Shown here: piece after piece, positions 32,617-43,325 of the stretch
Numbering within the stretch: the first letter of the stretch is position 1
Layout: each line of letters starts with the position of its first letter
Assembly: GCA_032718475.1 (NCBI GenBank)
Contig: JAUCBJ010000943.1
Location: forward strand, 1-64,000
Direction: 5' to 3'
DNA from: Nemertoderma westbladi
Taxonomy: Eukaryota; Xenacoelomorpha; Nemertodermatida; Nemertodermatidae
Length of the DNA stretch: 64,000 bases
Position numbers and translations under genes: made by a program
Notes under the pieces: generated by a model
What the model was told of the DNA's origin: nothing
What the model saw: only the letters and a program-made list of their open reading frames with translations
Database searches by the model: none

Positions 32617-34400
32617 GTTTATATAGGTTACAGGCTGTTTGGTGGTGGTGCAGTTTACCTGTTTGTTGTTGTTTAAGTTTTTAAATTTCCCGCATTTCTG
32701 TAATTACTGTTTTTAATTGTTTGTTATAGTGCCTATAATTGTGTTTGTATTTCTGAAGGTTTTTATTATTTTGTGAATAAATGAGGCTTGTAAAGAAATC
32801 ACCATACTACTGTACACCATTTTGCTGGATCAGCTGGTTGCTAGAATACTACAGGATTACAATACGGTACCGGTACTGTTAACTGTTACATTGGTACAGA
32901 ATTACCAGGCACGGGCAGGGCAGTAAGATTATATTTACTACACTGGGAATACGGCGGTCGGTCGGATCGTAATGCGGCCCACTGCCAAGTTCCTCATGCC
33001 TCAATCAGGCCACCCACCTTGGAGTGCGGTGGAAAGAGTCCGACTTACTTCGACGACTGGACGAATCGACGAGGATTGTGATTTGCAGATTTGGGTTTAG
33101 CGGCGGCCCGGACAGCCGGATCATGGGATCGCCTGGGGGAAATTGTTGAGTCGGGCAGACGTGTATCGCACCGGATTACATTCTCTGCCACGCGAAAGTG
33201 TGAGGCGAATTCGTTGTCGAATTTGGTCGGAAGCTGCAAGCTGCGGGAATTCTACTGTTATACGGGAATAAACCGCAGCGGTCCGGTGACTACGGACGGA
33301 TACTGGGATGAGCAGGTATTTCGAACGAGTTTCTCGTATTCTCAATGCTCGAGCCTCGAGGCGGATAGAGAGTTCAGTTGGTTGTGTTGGGTGGAGATAC
33401 CAATAGCTCCGATCTGTTTATAATTATGTTTTTTTGTTATTGTTATTTATTTATACTCCAGTACTCGGAATTTGAGGAAGTCGACATTGATGAAGTAATG
33501 TAGCGCTTTAGGCCTATATTGGACATAAAATACCAGGTAGTATTCAAAGAGACCACGATGATACTTATTGTAAAATTTTATGAATAATAATCATGGTAAT
33601 TATTGGAGGACTACAGTCGGGGAGGTTTAGTTATTCCTCCCGATTAGCCGATAGTCTTGTATTTTGTGTTACATTTTTATATTTCTTATACAACAGGATG
33701 TAAGCCCGTTGTCATCTTGTGTAAAACTAACTGTATTTACAGCCGATATTTTTCTATTATTAACAACTGGCTGACTGGGCTCAGCTAGTGCCATCTGATT
33801 ATTTAAGCGAATGTTGTTCAATTCTATCAAAAATTTTAAATAATTGGTAAAATAATAAAAAAATATGGTAAAAAAAGGCCAAACTTACAATTTCCAAATA
33901 GATTATTCATATTATAAATATATTTTTGGTATTATTTTTGCAGATAGCGGGGAAAACTGGACGTAATAAAAATTCATCCCTTTCCAGGGGAAATTGGACG
34001 CAAATAACAGCGAATTACTCTCAAAAATAAAACTGTAACCTGTTCTATTGTGTGCTATCTCAGGTGACAGAAGATATAATGACATAAATACTCATGGCTG
34101 TTGTAGGCTTATATCTGAAGTAGTTTATTCCGCAATATATTTGTCTGGTTATTTTTTAATTGAATTTTTGCAAAGTAGTAAAATTAATGTTCTTAATTAA
34201 AAATAATATTATTATTTTATATATAACCTAGGAAATTATCTACATATTTTCGCTGCAGTTTTAAGAGTGTACATTGATTTAATAATATTTCAATACCCAT
34301 ATTACTACATCGGCATACGATGCGTTGGCGTTGTATCACACATCACCACATAGATGTATCAGCAGTTACTCGCACAGTTTCGAAACTTTGCATAGTTATA
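32617..34400. other. region without recognised genes
   Basis: GC-richer DNA at 32930-33420 contains a 110-codon open frame that I do not believe. The remainder is AT-rich. At 33948-34006 two copies of the GGGGAAA.TGGACG motif lie side by side (see the dispersed-repeat finding). Confidence 0.45.
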
Positions 34401-34660
34401 ACTGTATAAAGATCGTCAGTCTTGGTTTAGGAAAAATATTTTAATGCAAAACAGGACGAGCGCAACGAGGCATATAATGAAGACCAGTACTGCGTAGACT
34501 ATGTTCCTATAAACCATACCTGGCTTCGCCTATTGAAGGCATCGGTAGTTATAAAGATCGTCCGTCAGTCTGCGTTTAGGAAATATGTTTAAATACAAAA
34601 CAAGACGAGCACAACGACGTTTATAACAATGAAGACGAGTACTGCCTACTGCGTTGAAGA
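34400..34660 (-). repeat. tandem pair in an RTE tail or flank
   Basis: Two units of about 150 bp with AAAGATCGTC...CAGTCT.GGTTTAGGAAA and ACAAGACGAGC.CAACGA, followed by a TGAAGAC.AGTACTGC block. They lie just beyond the LINE coding end and may be its 3' tail repeats. Confidence 0.5.
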
Positions 34661-34689
34661 CATCGATACTACTAGGATCGGCATGCTGC

Positions 34690-35125
34690 ATTGCAGCTGC
34701 ATTTCTAAGAATGCTGTGCCGGCTTGTCAACAAAATTGCACCGCCACAACTCCCTATCACCCATGACATTTGCTAGATCATCCGCATCTTTAAGGCCAGT
34801 GTCCTTTAAGATACGTCTCAAGAAAGTCATGGGCTGTCCACCATGCTTATTCACTCCATGAGGCTGCCAAAGTACAAGATTATGCACTGGCTGGTCCTCA
34901 CGGCGAAAGCAATGTCCTGCAAAGCGGAGGCGATTTTGTTCTAGTGTCAAGCTTGGGGGAACCAATGAGACACCTCCAATGTTATATAGTGTCTGGTTGG
35001 AGATGTGTGCATTGTACTTGACACAATGAACCCGGCGTAGCATTCTTGTGAATGTGCCATCCAGAGATTTGGTGTCCTCAGCAGTTAGAGCCCAGCATGG
35101 ACTCCCGTAGAGGAGTACTAATAGT
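34690..35125 (-). mobile_element. RTE LINE fragment, C-terminal coding end
   Basis: The minus-strand frame reads LLYGSPCWALTAEDTKSLDG, then MLRRVHCVKYNAHISNQTLY, LRFAGHCFRREDQPVHNLVL, GGQPMTFLRRILKDTG and MGDRELWR. This is the conserved C-terminal region after the reverse transcriptase of RTE-like LINEs. It is the part both larger LINE copies in this window lack. Its 5' end (35125) abuts a G-run. Confidence 0.85.
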
Positions 35126-35143
35126 TATAAATTACTGGTGGGT

Positions 35144-35165
35144 GGGGGGGGGGGGGGGGGGGGGG
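35144..35165. repeat. poly-G tract
   Basis: Run of 22 G directly beside the 5' end of the RTE fragment. Confidence 0.9.
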
Positions 35166-35818
35166 AGATAAAAGGGGTGAACTCGTACTGTCCCCCTTTC
35201 TTTGATTGATTGGTGGTATGGGTAAATTTCTCAAAACCTGATTTTGTGATACAGTCGCTCAATTTTAATCTGTATCTGATAACTGAGCCTCGTCCTGCCC
35301 GATGGCCCCACAAACGTGTATAATAGTGAATATACATAACATATATACTGTACTGTACATACTTTCATAAGTATTATTTAATTGCGTATCTGTCCAAAGT
35401 ATCTAAATGCAACTACCTGACTACAGACAATGCTGCAATGCATAATACATGTCAAGGTCAACTCTGGTCGGACTAAAGCAATTATATACTCAGTCATGCA
35501 GCATGTAGGCCTAAATAATCCTTATTATCAAAACTTAAGAGCTTGTAATGAAGCTGAATGGTATTGAATAATGCTGACTTTCAACTCGCATGTCATGGGT
35601 CCTTATTTAAAAAAAAAATATTTATGCAAGATGAGGAGGCAACAAAAATATTTCTAGTGAACCATCATAAGCATGCTGGCACGTATCAGTGTATGCAGCA
35701 AAACTGACATCCATTTTTAATCTGGCTGACTGTACATTTACTTAAATTTGCAATGTGCAGTTATGTCATTTCTGATAGGCCTATAATAGCAGAATAGCTG
35801 CACGGACATAACAAATAG
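35166..35818. other. unique AT-rich DNA
   Basis: No gene, repeat or transposon end is recognised up to the target duplication of the P-type element. Confidence 0.5.
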
Positions 35819-36367
35819 GAGTAGCCCATAGCGACCTTTAATAAAGGCCTGGCAGGCGTGCACAACTGGCCACTGACTGGAGGCTGAACATTTGTATGAC
35901 GATTATTGTTGTTTTTCGACTTTCACCGTTATCTAAATGTAGCGAATTTTAAATATAGAACAGGCAAACTCTTAAAAATACATATTTTACAACGAAACGT
36001 ACAGTAGTGGCCAAAATAATTAGCCCAGACAGCAATAATATGACTAAATAGTTAAAAAAAACGAATTGTTAATGTTACGGATGTTGGCTCAAGAAATCGA
36101 TTTCTGTTTTTTTTTCATTAGGTTTTGTGCAGAATTCTTCAAAGAATCCGATTGTTCAGATCTTTTTTCGTTTTGGATATATCGTTCGATATGTATTCCC
36201 AGCACTTTTCATCCTAGTTGACGAAATTTTGACATTTTCGCATCGCCAATAGTTGGTCAAATGAATGTAATTTCCAGGTCTCTGAGGTTATTTGAGGTGG
36301 TGATTCGATCTGTAACATTTTCAAGTCATTTCGGATCTATGGTTACATGTTTTTTTCACTACCTTCA

Positions 36368-37285
36368 CTACTTTTTCACTTTTAAAAATATATTTGCTAG
36401 AATCCTAGCGTTCATCTCACTAACTTCAAAGTTGTACTTGCTTCCAAGATCTAAAAATAATTCTGATAGTGATTTACGGCAAAACAATGAACAAGTACTT
36501 GAAAAAAATATGAAGCAGTATATGGTAAACTGGGACATGTTATCATTTGGCTTTCGCAGACCGCCACGGTCTAGTCGATTCAGATAGGTTCCATAACTAT
36601 TGTAGTAATGAAATGTGCCATCTGCTGTCTCAGCATCTTTACGAGATACATAGCCAGCTATGTATATAAGAGCCATTAAATTTTCTTTGGATACATACTC
36701 TTCCAAATCGCCGATATTATCCAACACTTCACAATCGTAATCTGAAAGATTAATATTGCACATGTCACACTCGTGGTGGAATGTAGGTCGAATTTCTTCA
36801 TCAGATAACTGCAATAATAATTTTGTAGTCAGTATGGTTAGTCTCTCCAATCCTTGTTGACAACTTATGAAATAGTTACTCCCGGGTCCTTGACGTAAAA
36901 TTCCGTACGACTTTTCGATTGGATCGCTGTTAATATCACCAAACTTCACATACTCAAAATGCAACTTAACTAAACATTGTGGGATTCCTTGAATGAATTG
37001 AGAGGACTGAATGAATTTACTGCCACCAAGTCCACAAAACACCACAAATGAAAAAGGGAGTGAAGGAAATTTTTTCTTCAGGGAATCAGTATTAATCTCA
37101 CTTACATTCATAGAATCCAACTGGTTAAATATTGCAAGTTCATCTTCCATAACATTCCGAGATGATGGCGCAGCTCGTTTGGTGGCTCTCGGTTTTGGAG
37201 GTGGGGTAGGAATTAAACTCGGTTTTAAACCTGGCCACACACTTGGTGGATCCGCTGGACGATCTTTACCTCTTACCTGAACCAT
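36368..37285 (-). pseudogene. P/THAP9-type transposase, C-terminal half
   Basis: An open frame of 305 residues. It starts VQVRGKDRPADPPSVWPGLK, typical of the sequence just after a THAP domain. It then jumps to DPIEKSYGILRQGPGSNYF (residues 121-139), matching DPLERRFG.YRQ.SG.NYF of THAP-type transposases, and YIAGYVSRK (about 208-216). The RNase H-like catalytic core expected between residues about 70 and 100 is deleted. There are no internal stops. Confidence 0.8.
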
Positions 37286-37429
37286 CTGACAATCTGAAGG
37301 CTAATGCAAAGCGCAGACGGCGGTGTATTTAGTATCCGGTGTGTTCTCTCGGGGGATAACAGCAAGCCACTCGTTCCGTTGTTCGAGGTTGTGTGGCAAC
37401 CTATACATCGGTATTTTAAGTGTGATGCT

Positions 37430-37515
37430 TCCAGCAGCCTCCTGTCTCTCTTGCAGTCTTGAGTGACCTCGTCATAGCCAGTCCGGCATTTAGGAACGCA
37501 ACACTTCAAAGGCAT
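37430..37515 (-). pseudogene. THAP zinc-finger start of the P-type transposase
   Basis: ATG at 37515 begins MPLKCCVPKCRTGYDEV, the characteristic N-terminus of a THAP domain (C-x4-C). The rest of the domain is lost or shifted in frame after about residue 25. It lies directly upstream of the C-terminal half on the same strand. Confidence 0.7.
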
Positions 37516-37877
37516 AGCCTAGCTGCCTAGGTACTTCAATCAAACTACCTGCATAGGCCGTAGGCTAAAGTAGGCCTACTACAGTACTATCTTAGGGCAC
37601 TCTACCGCCTACCGGTTGACGGTAGCGGTAGGCTGTCGCCGTAGCTATGGTCAGACGGTACCGGTACATTGACTGTGCTGTGCTTGGCAGGCTTCTACAA
37701 GCTTGTCTATAACATTTCTACAGTCACTACAGTCTACAATGGAAGTTGACAGTAGGCCTTCTACAGTTCTAACATTCCAACTACGAACTACTGCAGTACT
37801 GCAAAATTTCAGCCTCCAGTCAGCAGCCAGTAGTGCACGCCTGCCAGGCCTTTATTAAAGGTCGCTATGGAGTAGCC

Positions 37878-38133
37878 CTAGCTGCATGGAAACTTTCTGA
37901 CTTTCTGGTTGTAAATACGGTACCGGTAAAATTTATGGCTGATCTCCAGCCAGATAGTGACCAATCCCGCAATCTTCCAGTATACCACTACCAGTGTTCC
38001 TAATCCTATAATCCTAACTGCAGAACTGCTACAGCAGTACAGTGCTAGGTCTATACCTGTATACTGCTATAGCTGTATAGGCAGATTGCAGATACTGAGA
38101 TACAGAGATAGGCAGATAGGTACAGAGCTATTT
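37878..38133. other. short unique segment between two mobile elements
   Basis: No gene is recognised. It lies between the P-type element and the foldback element. Confidence 0.5.
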
Positions 38134-39331
38134 GCACAAGTCCCTAAAAGGTGCCACCCTGCTCCATAGCGCGGGAAATTCAAATGATTGAAAGACATGT
38201 AATTTGTACTGGAAAGGGTGGCTGGCAGATCAGATCTGTTACCTATATTTTGGCGGTAAATTCAAATCTATTTTAACATTGAATACATGAATAGAGTAAG
38301 ACTAAATGTAATTCATTGAATCAGAATAAATTATTTCTTTTCGGTTTAACTCACTCATCCGTTAATGTTGTTGATTTATCTATTCTGGGACTTCGAGCAG
38401 CACGTGAACAACTAAACCAGCACGTTAATTAGTTTGGGGCTTCGAGCAGCACGTGTACAACTAAGCTCACTAGTTAACTTGTGTGGGACTTCCAGTAGCA
38501 CGTGAACAACTAAGCTGACTGGTTAACTAGTCTGGGACTTCGAGCAAAATTGCAAATTGAGGAGGGGGGGGGGGGGGGGGGGATCGGGGGATTTGGCTTA
38601 ACTTCTATTAGTAAAATGTAAAGAACATTTATTATTTGCTTGTATCAGTTATAATTACATCAGAACATTATAATTATAACAATATAGCAGGGAACTGATA
38701 GTAAAATATATCACAGGTAGGCCTACTGTAATAATTTAGGTGAATAATGCCTCTGCCTGTACTGCTATATCTGTCCTTGACATGTCCCAGACTAGTTAAC
38801 CAGTCAGCTTAGTTGTTCACATGCTGTTCAAAGTCCCAGACTAGCTAACCAATCAGCTTAGTTGTTCACGTGCTGCTCGAAGTCCCAGACTAGTTAACCG
38901 GTCAGCTTAGTTGTCCACGTGCTGCTCGAAGCCCCAGACTAGTTAAGCAGTCAGCTTAGTTGTCCACGTGCTGCTCGAAGCCCCAGACTAGTTAACCAGT
39001 CAGCTTAGTTGTTCACGTGCTGCTCGAAGCCCCAGACTAGTTAACGTGCTGGTTTAGTTGTTCACGTGCTGCTCGAAGTCCCAGAATAGATAAATCAACA
39101 ACATTAACGGATGAGTGAGTTAAACCGATAAGAAATCATTTATTCAGATTCAATGAATTACATTTAGTCTTACTCTATTCATGTATTCAATGTTAAAACA
39201 GATTTGAATTTACCGCCAATATATAGGTGGCAGATCTAATCTTCCACCCTTTCCAGTACAAATAACATGTCTTAAAATCATTTGAATTTCCCGCGCTATG
39301 GAGCAGGGTGGCACCTTTTAGGGACTTGTGC
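38134..39331. mobile_element. foldback element of E-box tandem repeats
   Basis: Two long inverted arms (about 38134-38545 and 38785-39331) begin GCACAAGTCCCTAAAAGGTG and surround a short spacer with a G-run (38564-38582). The inner part of each arm is a tandem array of units of about 50 bp containing CTTCGAGCAGCACGTGAACA and AACTAAGCTGACTGGTTAAC: about three units on the left and six on the right. A possible imperfect 7-bp target duplication is CTATTTG (38127-38133) and CTCTTTG, if the element starts at CACAAG. It encodes no protein and ends about 140 bp upstream of the Lifeguard start codon. Confidence 0.75.
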
Positions 39332-39474
39332 TCTTTGCTATAGGCCTATACCGGTACCTGTATACAGATAGATATCAGGATGATATAGATAGGCCTATCA
39401 GCCTATGGCCTAGGCCTACTACAGTACTAAACTGCCTGACTGCTACAGTGCTAAAATACTGAAATAAACAGATA

Positions 39475-40497
39475 ATGTCATACGAACCACCTAAGGCCCC
39501 ACCACCCTCATACGGGTTCGCTACTGATCCCAACGCAGCTTACCCTCCAGTTCAAGCAGCCTACCCTCCTCCGGGCCAACCACCTTACCCACCCGGTCAA
39601 CCCCCTTACCCTCCGGGTGAACCCCCGTACCACCCTGACCAGTCGGCAGCATACCCTCCACAAGCACAACAACCCGCGTATCCTGGCTACACTGCTGCCG
39701 CTCCTCAATATACGTCACCCTCGACTGGGCCGGACCCCTCTAGCTATGGTGCCACCACCGCGTCCGGTCTCCAACACCACGATTACACCACCGTCGGTGC
39801 TCCGGAACCCGGGTTCGCCAAAGCCTCATTCTCCGACCAAGACGTTCGCCGCGCTTTCATTAAACGGGTCTACAGCATCCTCTCGATACAGCTGATAGTT
39901 ACCTGTGCGATCATCGCCCTATTCACTTTCCACGAGCCGACAAAGTTGTTCGTAAAAGCCCACAGCTATCTCTTGTGGGTTGCACTGGGTGGCACGCTGG
40001 TTATTATAATCGCGTTGGCCTGCTTCGACAGTATTCGACGCAAACACCCCCTTAACATCATCCTGCTGGCGGTGTTCACTTTGTTCGAAGGGTTTCTTTT
40101 GGGCGCAATTTCCTCCTCATACGACGTGGAGTCTGTGTTTATCGCGGCCGGCAGCACAGCTGCCGTTACCATTGGTCTCACTATCTTTGCGTTCCAAACC
40201 AAGTTTGATTTCACTAAGTTTGGTCCCTACCTTTTCGTCGCATTGATCGTTCTCATGCTCTTTGGTCTCTTTATTTGGATATTCGGCGCCGGTAAAATCA
40301 CCCTGATTATATATGGAAGTCTCGGTGCTCTGCTGTTTAGTTTCTATCTCGTTTTCGACACGCAGTTGATGCTCGGAGAAAAACACAAGTACTCGCTGTC
40401 TCCAGATGAGTACATAATGGCTGCGCTTAATCTCTACATAGATATCGTTCAGATATTCATGTATTTGCTGATGATAATTGGCATTGCGAGAGACTAA
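39475..40497 (+). CDS. Lifeguard/TMBIM family membrane protein (GRINA-like), intact single exon
   Basis: 340 residues from ATG 39475 to TAA 40497. Residues 1-110 are Pro/Tyr/Gln-rich (repeats of PPGQPPYPPGQ), as in GRINA-type Lifeguard proteins. From FSDQDVRRAFIKRVYSILS (about 119) onward lies the BAX-inhibitor-1/TMBIM domain with seven hydrophobic segments and the signatures DVRRAFIKRVY, FDTQLMLGEKHKYSLSPDEY and AALNLYIDIVQIFMYLL. It ends IIGIARD. The conserved Asp residues of the C-terminal pore region are present. Lifeguard proteins sit in Golgi, ER or plasma membranes, affect calcium flux and restrain apoptosis. The gene has no intron although relatives usually have several. Codon use is much more GC-rich than the flanks. 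No poly-A tail or target duplication is seen, so an old retrocopy or intron loss are both possible. Confidence 0.95.
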   Translation: MSYEPPKAPPPSYGFATDPNAAYPPVQAAYPPPGQPPYPPGQPPYPPGEPPYHPDQSAAYPPQAQQPAYPGYTAAAPQYTSPSTGPDPSSYGATTASGLQHHDYTTVGAPEPGFAKASFSDQDVRRAFIKRVYSILSIQLIVTCAIIALFTFHEPTKLFVKAHSYLLWVALGGTLVIIIALACFDSIRRKHPLNIILLAVFTLFEGFLLGAISSSYDVESVFIAAGSTAAVTIGLTIFAFQTKFDFTKFGPYLFVALIVLMLFGLFIWIFGAGKITLIIYGSLGALLFSFYLVFDTQLMLGEKHKYSLSPDEYIMAALNLYIDIVQIFMYLLMIIGIARD

Positions 40498-41366
40498 ACT
40501 CTATCGATGAGGTCGTCGGTTCATCCTGTAATCTGTACCATTATGGCTGTATGTATGGATGCAGGCAAAGCCGCGGAATATAACTTATACCATTACTGTA
40601 GTATATACTGCTGTACTGTTTTTTCCTTCTGTAATTGATACCAGCTCATTTAATCTGTTATCATAGAACATGGGATGTTAGTACCTTTATTTCTCGCTGT
40701 TGCATAATTTATAATTGCGCTCAATGTTATTAATTATAGGACGTTTGATTTATTTATCTCATATTTTTTTGAGTAATAATAACAATAGTTTTGAGTAACT
40801 GGATGAAGGCTACACTATACTCTACACTACTGGTCACTTATTTACTACCAATTCACCCCATTTTCTCGAAATTTGAATTAAAATTTTTTGTAATTTGCAC
40901 AGTCACGAATTTGTGTTACGTTTGCAGGTCGCTTTCTTTATATCGTATAATCTATGTCCATCTAATATTGATCTATGGTAGCTCCCACTGGATAGGTGGA
41001 TATTTATTTAAGTTATTTCTTATTGGTATTCAATATCACTACGACTACATTATAATTCACAGACACGCCACTTCCCTCCATTCGCATGCTATTTGCTCAG
41101 TATTATGTTATGTTGTATTTATAATTTCTAAATTTAATCTTTTTTTTATAGGCCTACATGATATAAATCGATACTTGTACGTATATGGGCTAATTTTTTA
41201 GCCACCGCCCTACTACACAACACAGAGACAAACTTGTGCTATTATCTTCTAAATTTCATTACACTTCCAACCACCAACACGTAATTTATCATTCAATATT
41301 ATATTTATTCTGTCATTTTGTAAAGCAACACAATTTCAGAACCTCCGTGAGTATATTATATGTCAA
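40498..41366. other. 3' flank of the Lifeguard gene
   Basis: AT-rich sequence that should hold the 3' UTR. A 136-codon open frame (40791-41201) has the composition of random AT-rich DNA and is not called. Confidence 0.5.
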
Positions 41367-43325
41367 GTATATATACAGTACACTACTCCTCGAGTATATA
41401 CAGTACAGTACTCCTCGAGTATATACAGTACTCCTCGAGTATATACAGTACAGTACTCCTCGAGTATATACAGTACACTACTCATCCAGTATATATACAG
41501 TACAGTACTCCTCGAGTATATACAGTACACTACTCATCCAGTATATATACAGTACAGTACTCCTCGAGTATATACAGTACACTACTCATCCAGTATATAT
41601 ACAGTACAGTACTCCTCGAGTATATGCAGTACAGTACTCCTCGAGTATATACAGTACTCCTCGAGTATATACAGTACAGTACTCCTCGAGTATATACAGT
41701 ACACTACTCATCCAGTATATATACAGTACAGTACTCCTCGAGTATATACAGTACACTACTCATCCAGTATATATACAGTACAGTACTCCTCGAGTATATA
41801 CAGTACACTACTCATCCAGTATATATACAGTACAGTACTCCTCGAGTATATACAGTACAGTACTCATCCAGTATATATACAGTACAGTACTCCTCGAGTA
41901 TATACAGTACAGTACTCCTCGAGTATATACAGTACAGTACTCCTCGAGTATATACAGTACAGTACTCCTCGAGTATATACAGTACAGTACTCCTCGAGTA
42001 TATACAGTACAGTACTCCTCGAGTATATACAGTACACTACTCATCCAGTATATATACAGTACAGTACTCCTCGAGTATATACAGTACAGTACTCCTCGAG
42101 TATATACAGTACAGTACTCCTCGAGTATATACAGTACAGTACTCCTCGAGTATATACAGTACAGTACTCCTCGAGTATATACAGTACAGTACTCCTCGAG
42201 TATATACAGTACACTACTCATCCAGTATATATACAGTACAGTACTCCTCGAGTATATACAGTACAGTACTCCTCGAGTATATACAGTACTCCTCGAGTAT
42301 ATACAGTACAGTACTCCTCGAGTATATGCAGTACAGTACTCCTCGAGTATATACAGTACAGTACTCCTCGAGTATATACAGTACAGTACTCCTCGAGTAT
42401 ATACAGTACAGTACTCCTCGAGTATATACAGTACAGTACTCCTCGAGTATATACAGTACAGTACTCCTCGAGTATATACAGTACAGTACTCCTCGAGTAT
42501 ATACAGTACAGTACTCCTCGAGTATATACAGTACAGTACTCCTCGAGTATATACAGTACACTACTCATCCAGTATATATACAGTACAGTACTCCTCGAGT
42601 ATATACAGTACAGTACTCCTCGAGTATATACAGTACAGTACTCCTCGAGTATATACAGTACAGTACTCCTCGAGTATATACAGTACAGTACTCCTCGAGT
42701 ATATACAGTACAGTACTCCTCGAGTATATACAGTACACTACTCATCCAGTATATATACAGTACAGTACTCCTCGAGTATATACAGTACAGTACTCCTCGA
42801 GTATATACAGTACTCCTCGAGTATATACAGTACAGTACTCCTCGAGTATATGCAGTACAGTACTCCTCGAGTATATACAGTACAGTACTCCTCGAGTATA
42901 TACAGTACAGTACTCCTCGAGTATATACAGTACAGTACTCCTCGAGTATATACAGTACAGTACTCCTCGAGTATATACAGTACAGTACTCCTCGAGTATA
43001 TACAGTACAGTACTCCTCGAGTATATACAGTACTCCTCGAGTATATACAGTACAGTACTCCTCGAGTATACAGTACAGTACTCCTCGAGTATATACAGTA
43101 CTCCTCGAGTATACAGTACAGTACTCTTCGAGTATACAGTACAGTACTCCTCGAGTATATACAGTACAGTACTCCTCGAGTATATACAGTACAGTACTCC
43201 TCGAGTATATACAGTACAGTACTCCTCGAGTATATACAGTACACTACTCATCCAGTATATATACAGTACAGTACTCCTCGAGTATACAGTACAGTACTCC
43301 TCGAGTATATACAGTACAGTATTCC
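41367..43325. repeat. 25-bp minisatellite, about 78 copies
   Basis: The main unit is CTCCTCGAGTATATACAGTA + CAGTA. A second variant with CACTACTCATCCAGTATATA is interspersed. Some units lack TA or ACAGT. No unit phase has a stop codon on either strand, so long Ser/Tyr/Thr ORFs (up to 706 codons) appear on both strands; these are not genes. Confidence 0.95.

Larger units (their letters stand above)
35827..37869 (-). mobile_element. P-superfamily (THAP) transposon, internally deleted
   Basis: Inverted repeats of about 64 bp begin CATAGCGACCTTTAATAAAG and match with about four differences (35827-35890 and 37806-37869). The 8-bp target GAGTAGCC is duplicated exactly at 35819-35826 and 37870-37877. 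An 8-bp duplication, CA-initiated ends and a THAP-type transposase fit the P superfamily. The transposase lies on the minus strand and lacks most of its middle. Confidence 0.87.

Noticed and set aside
33091-33423. 110-codon ORF in GC-rich DNA
   Set aside because: Overlapping open frames on the other strand and no recognisable motif.
40791-41201. 136-codon hydrophobic ORF after the Lifeguard gene
   Set aside because: Composition of random AT-rich DNA, no family resemblance, and located in the expected 3' UTR.
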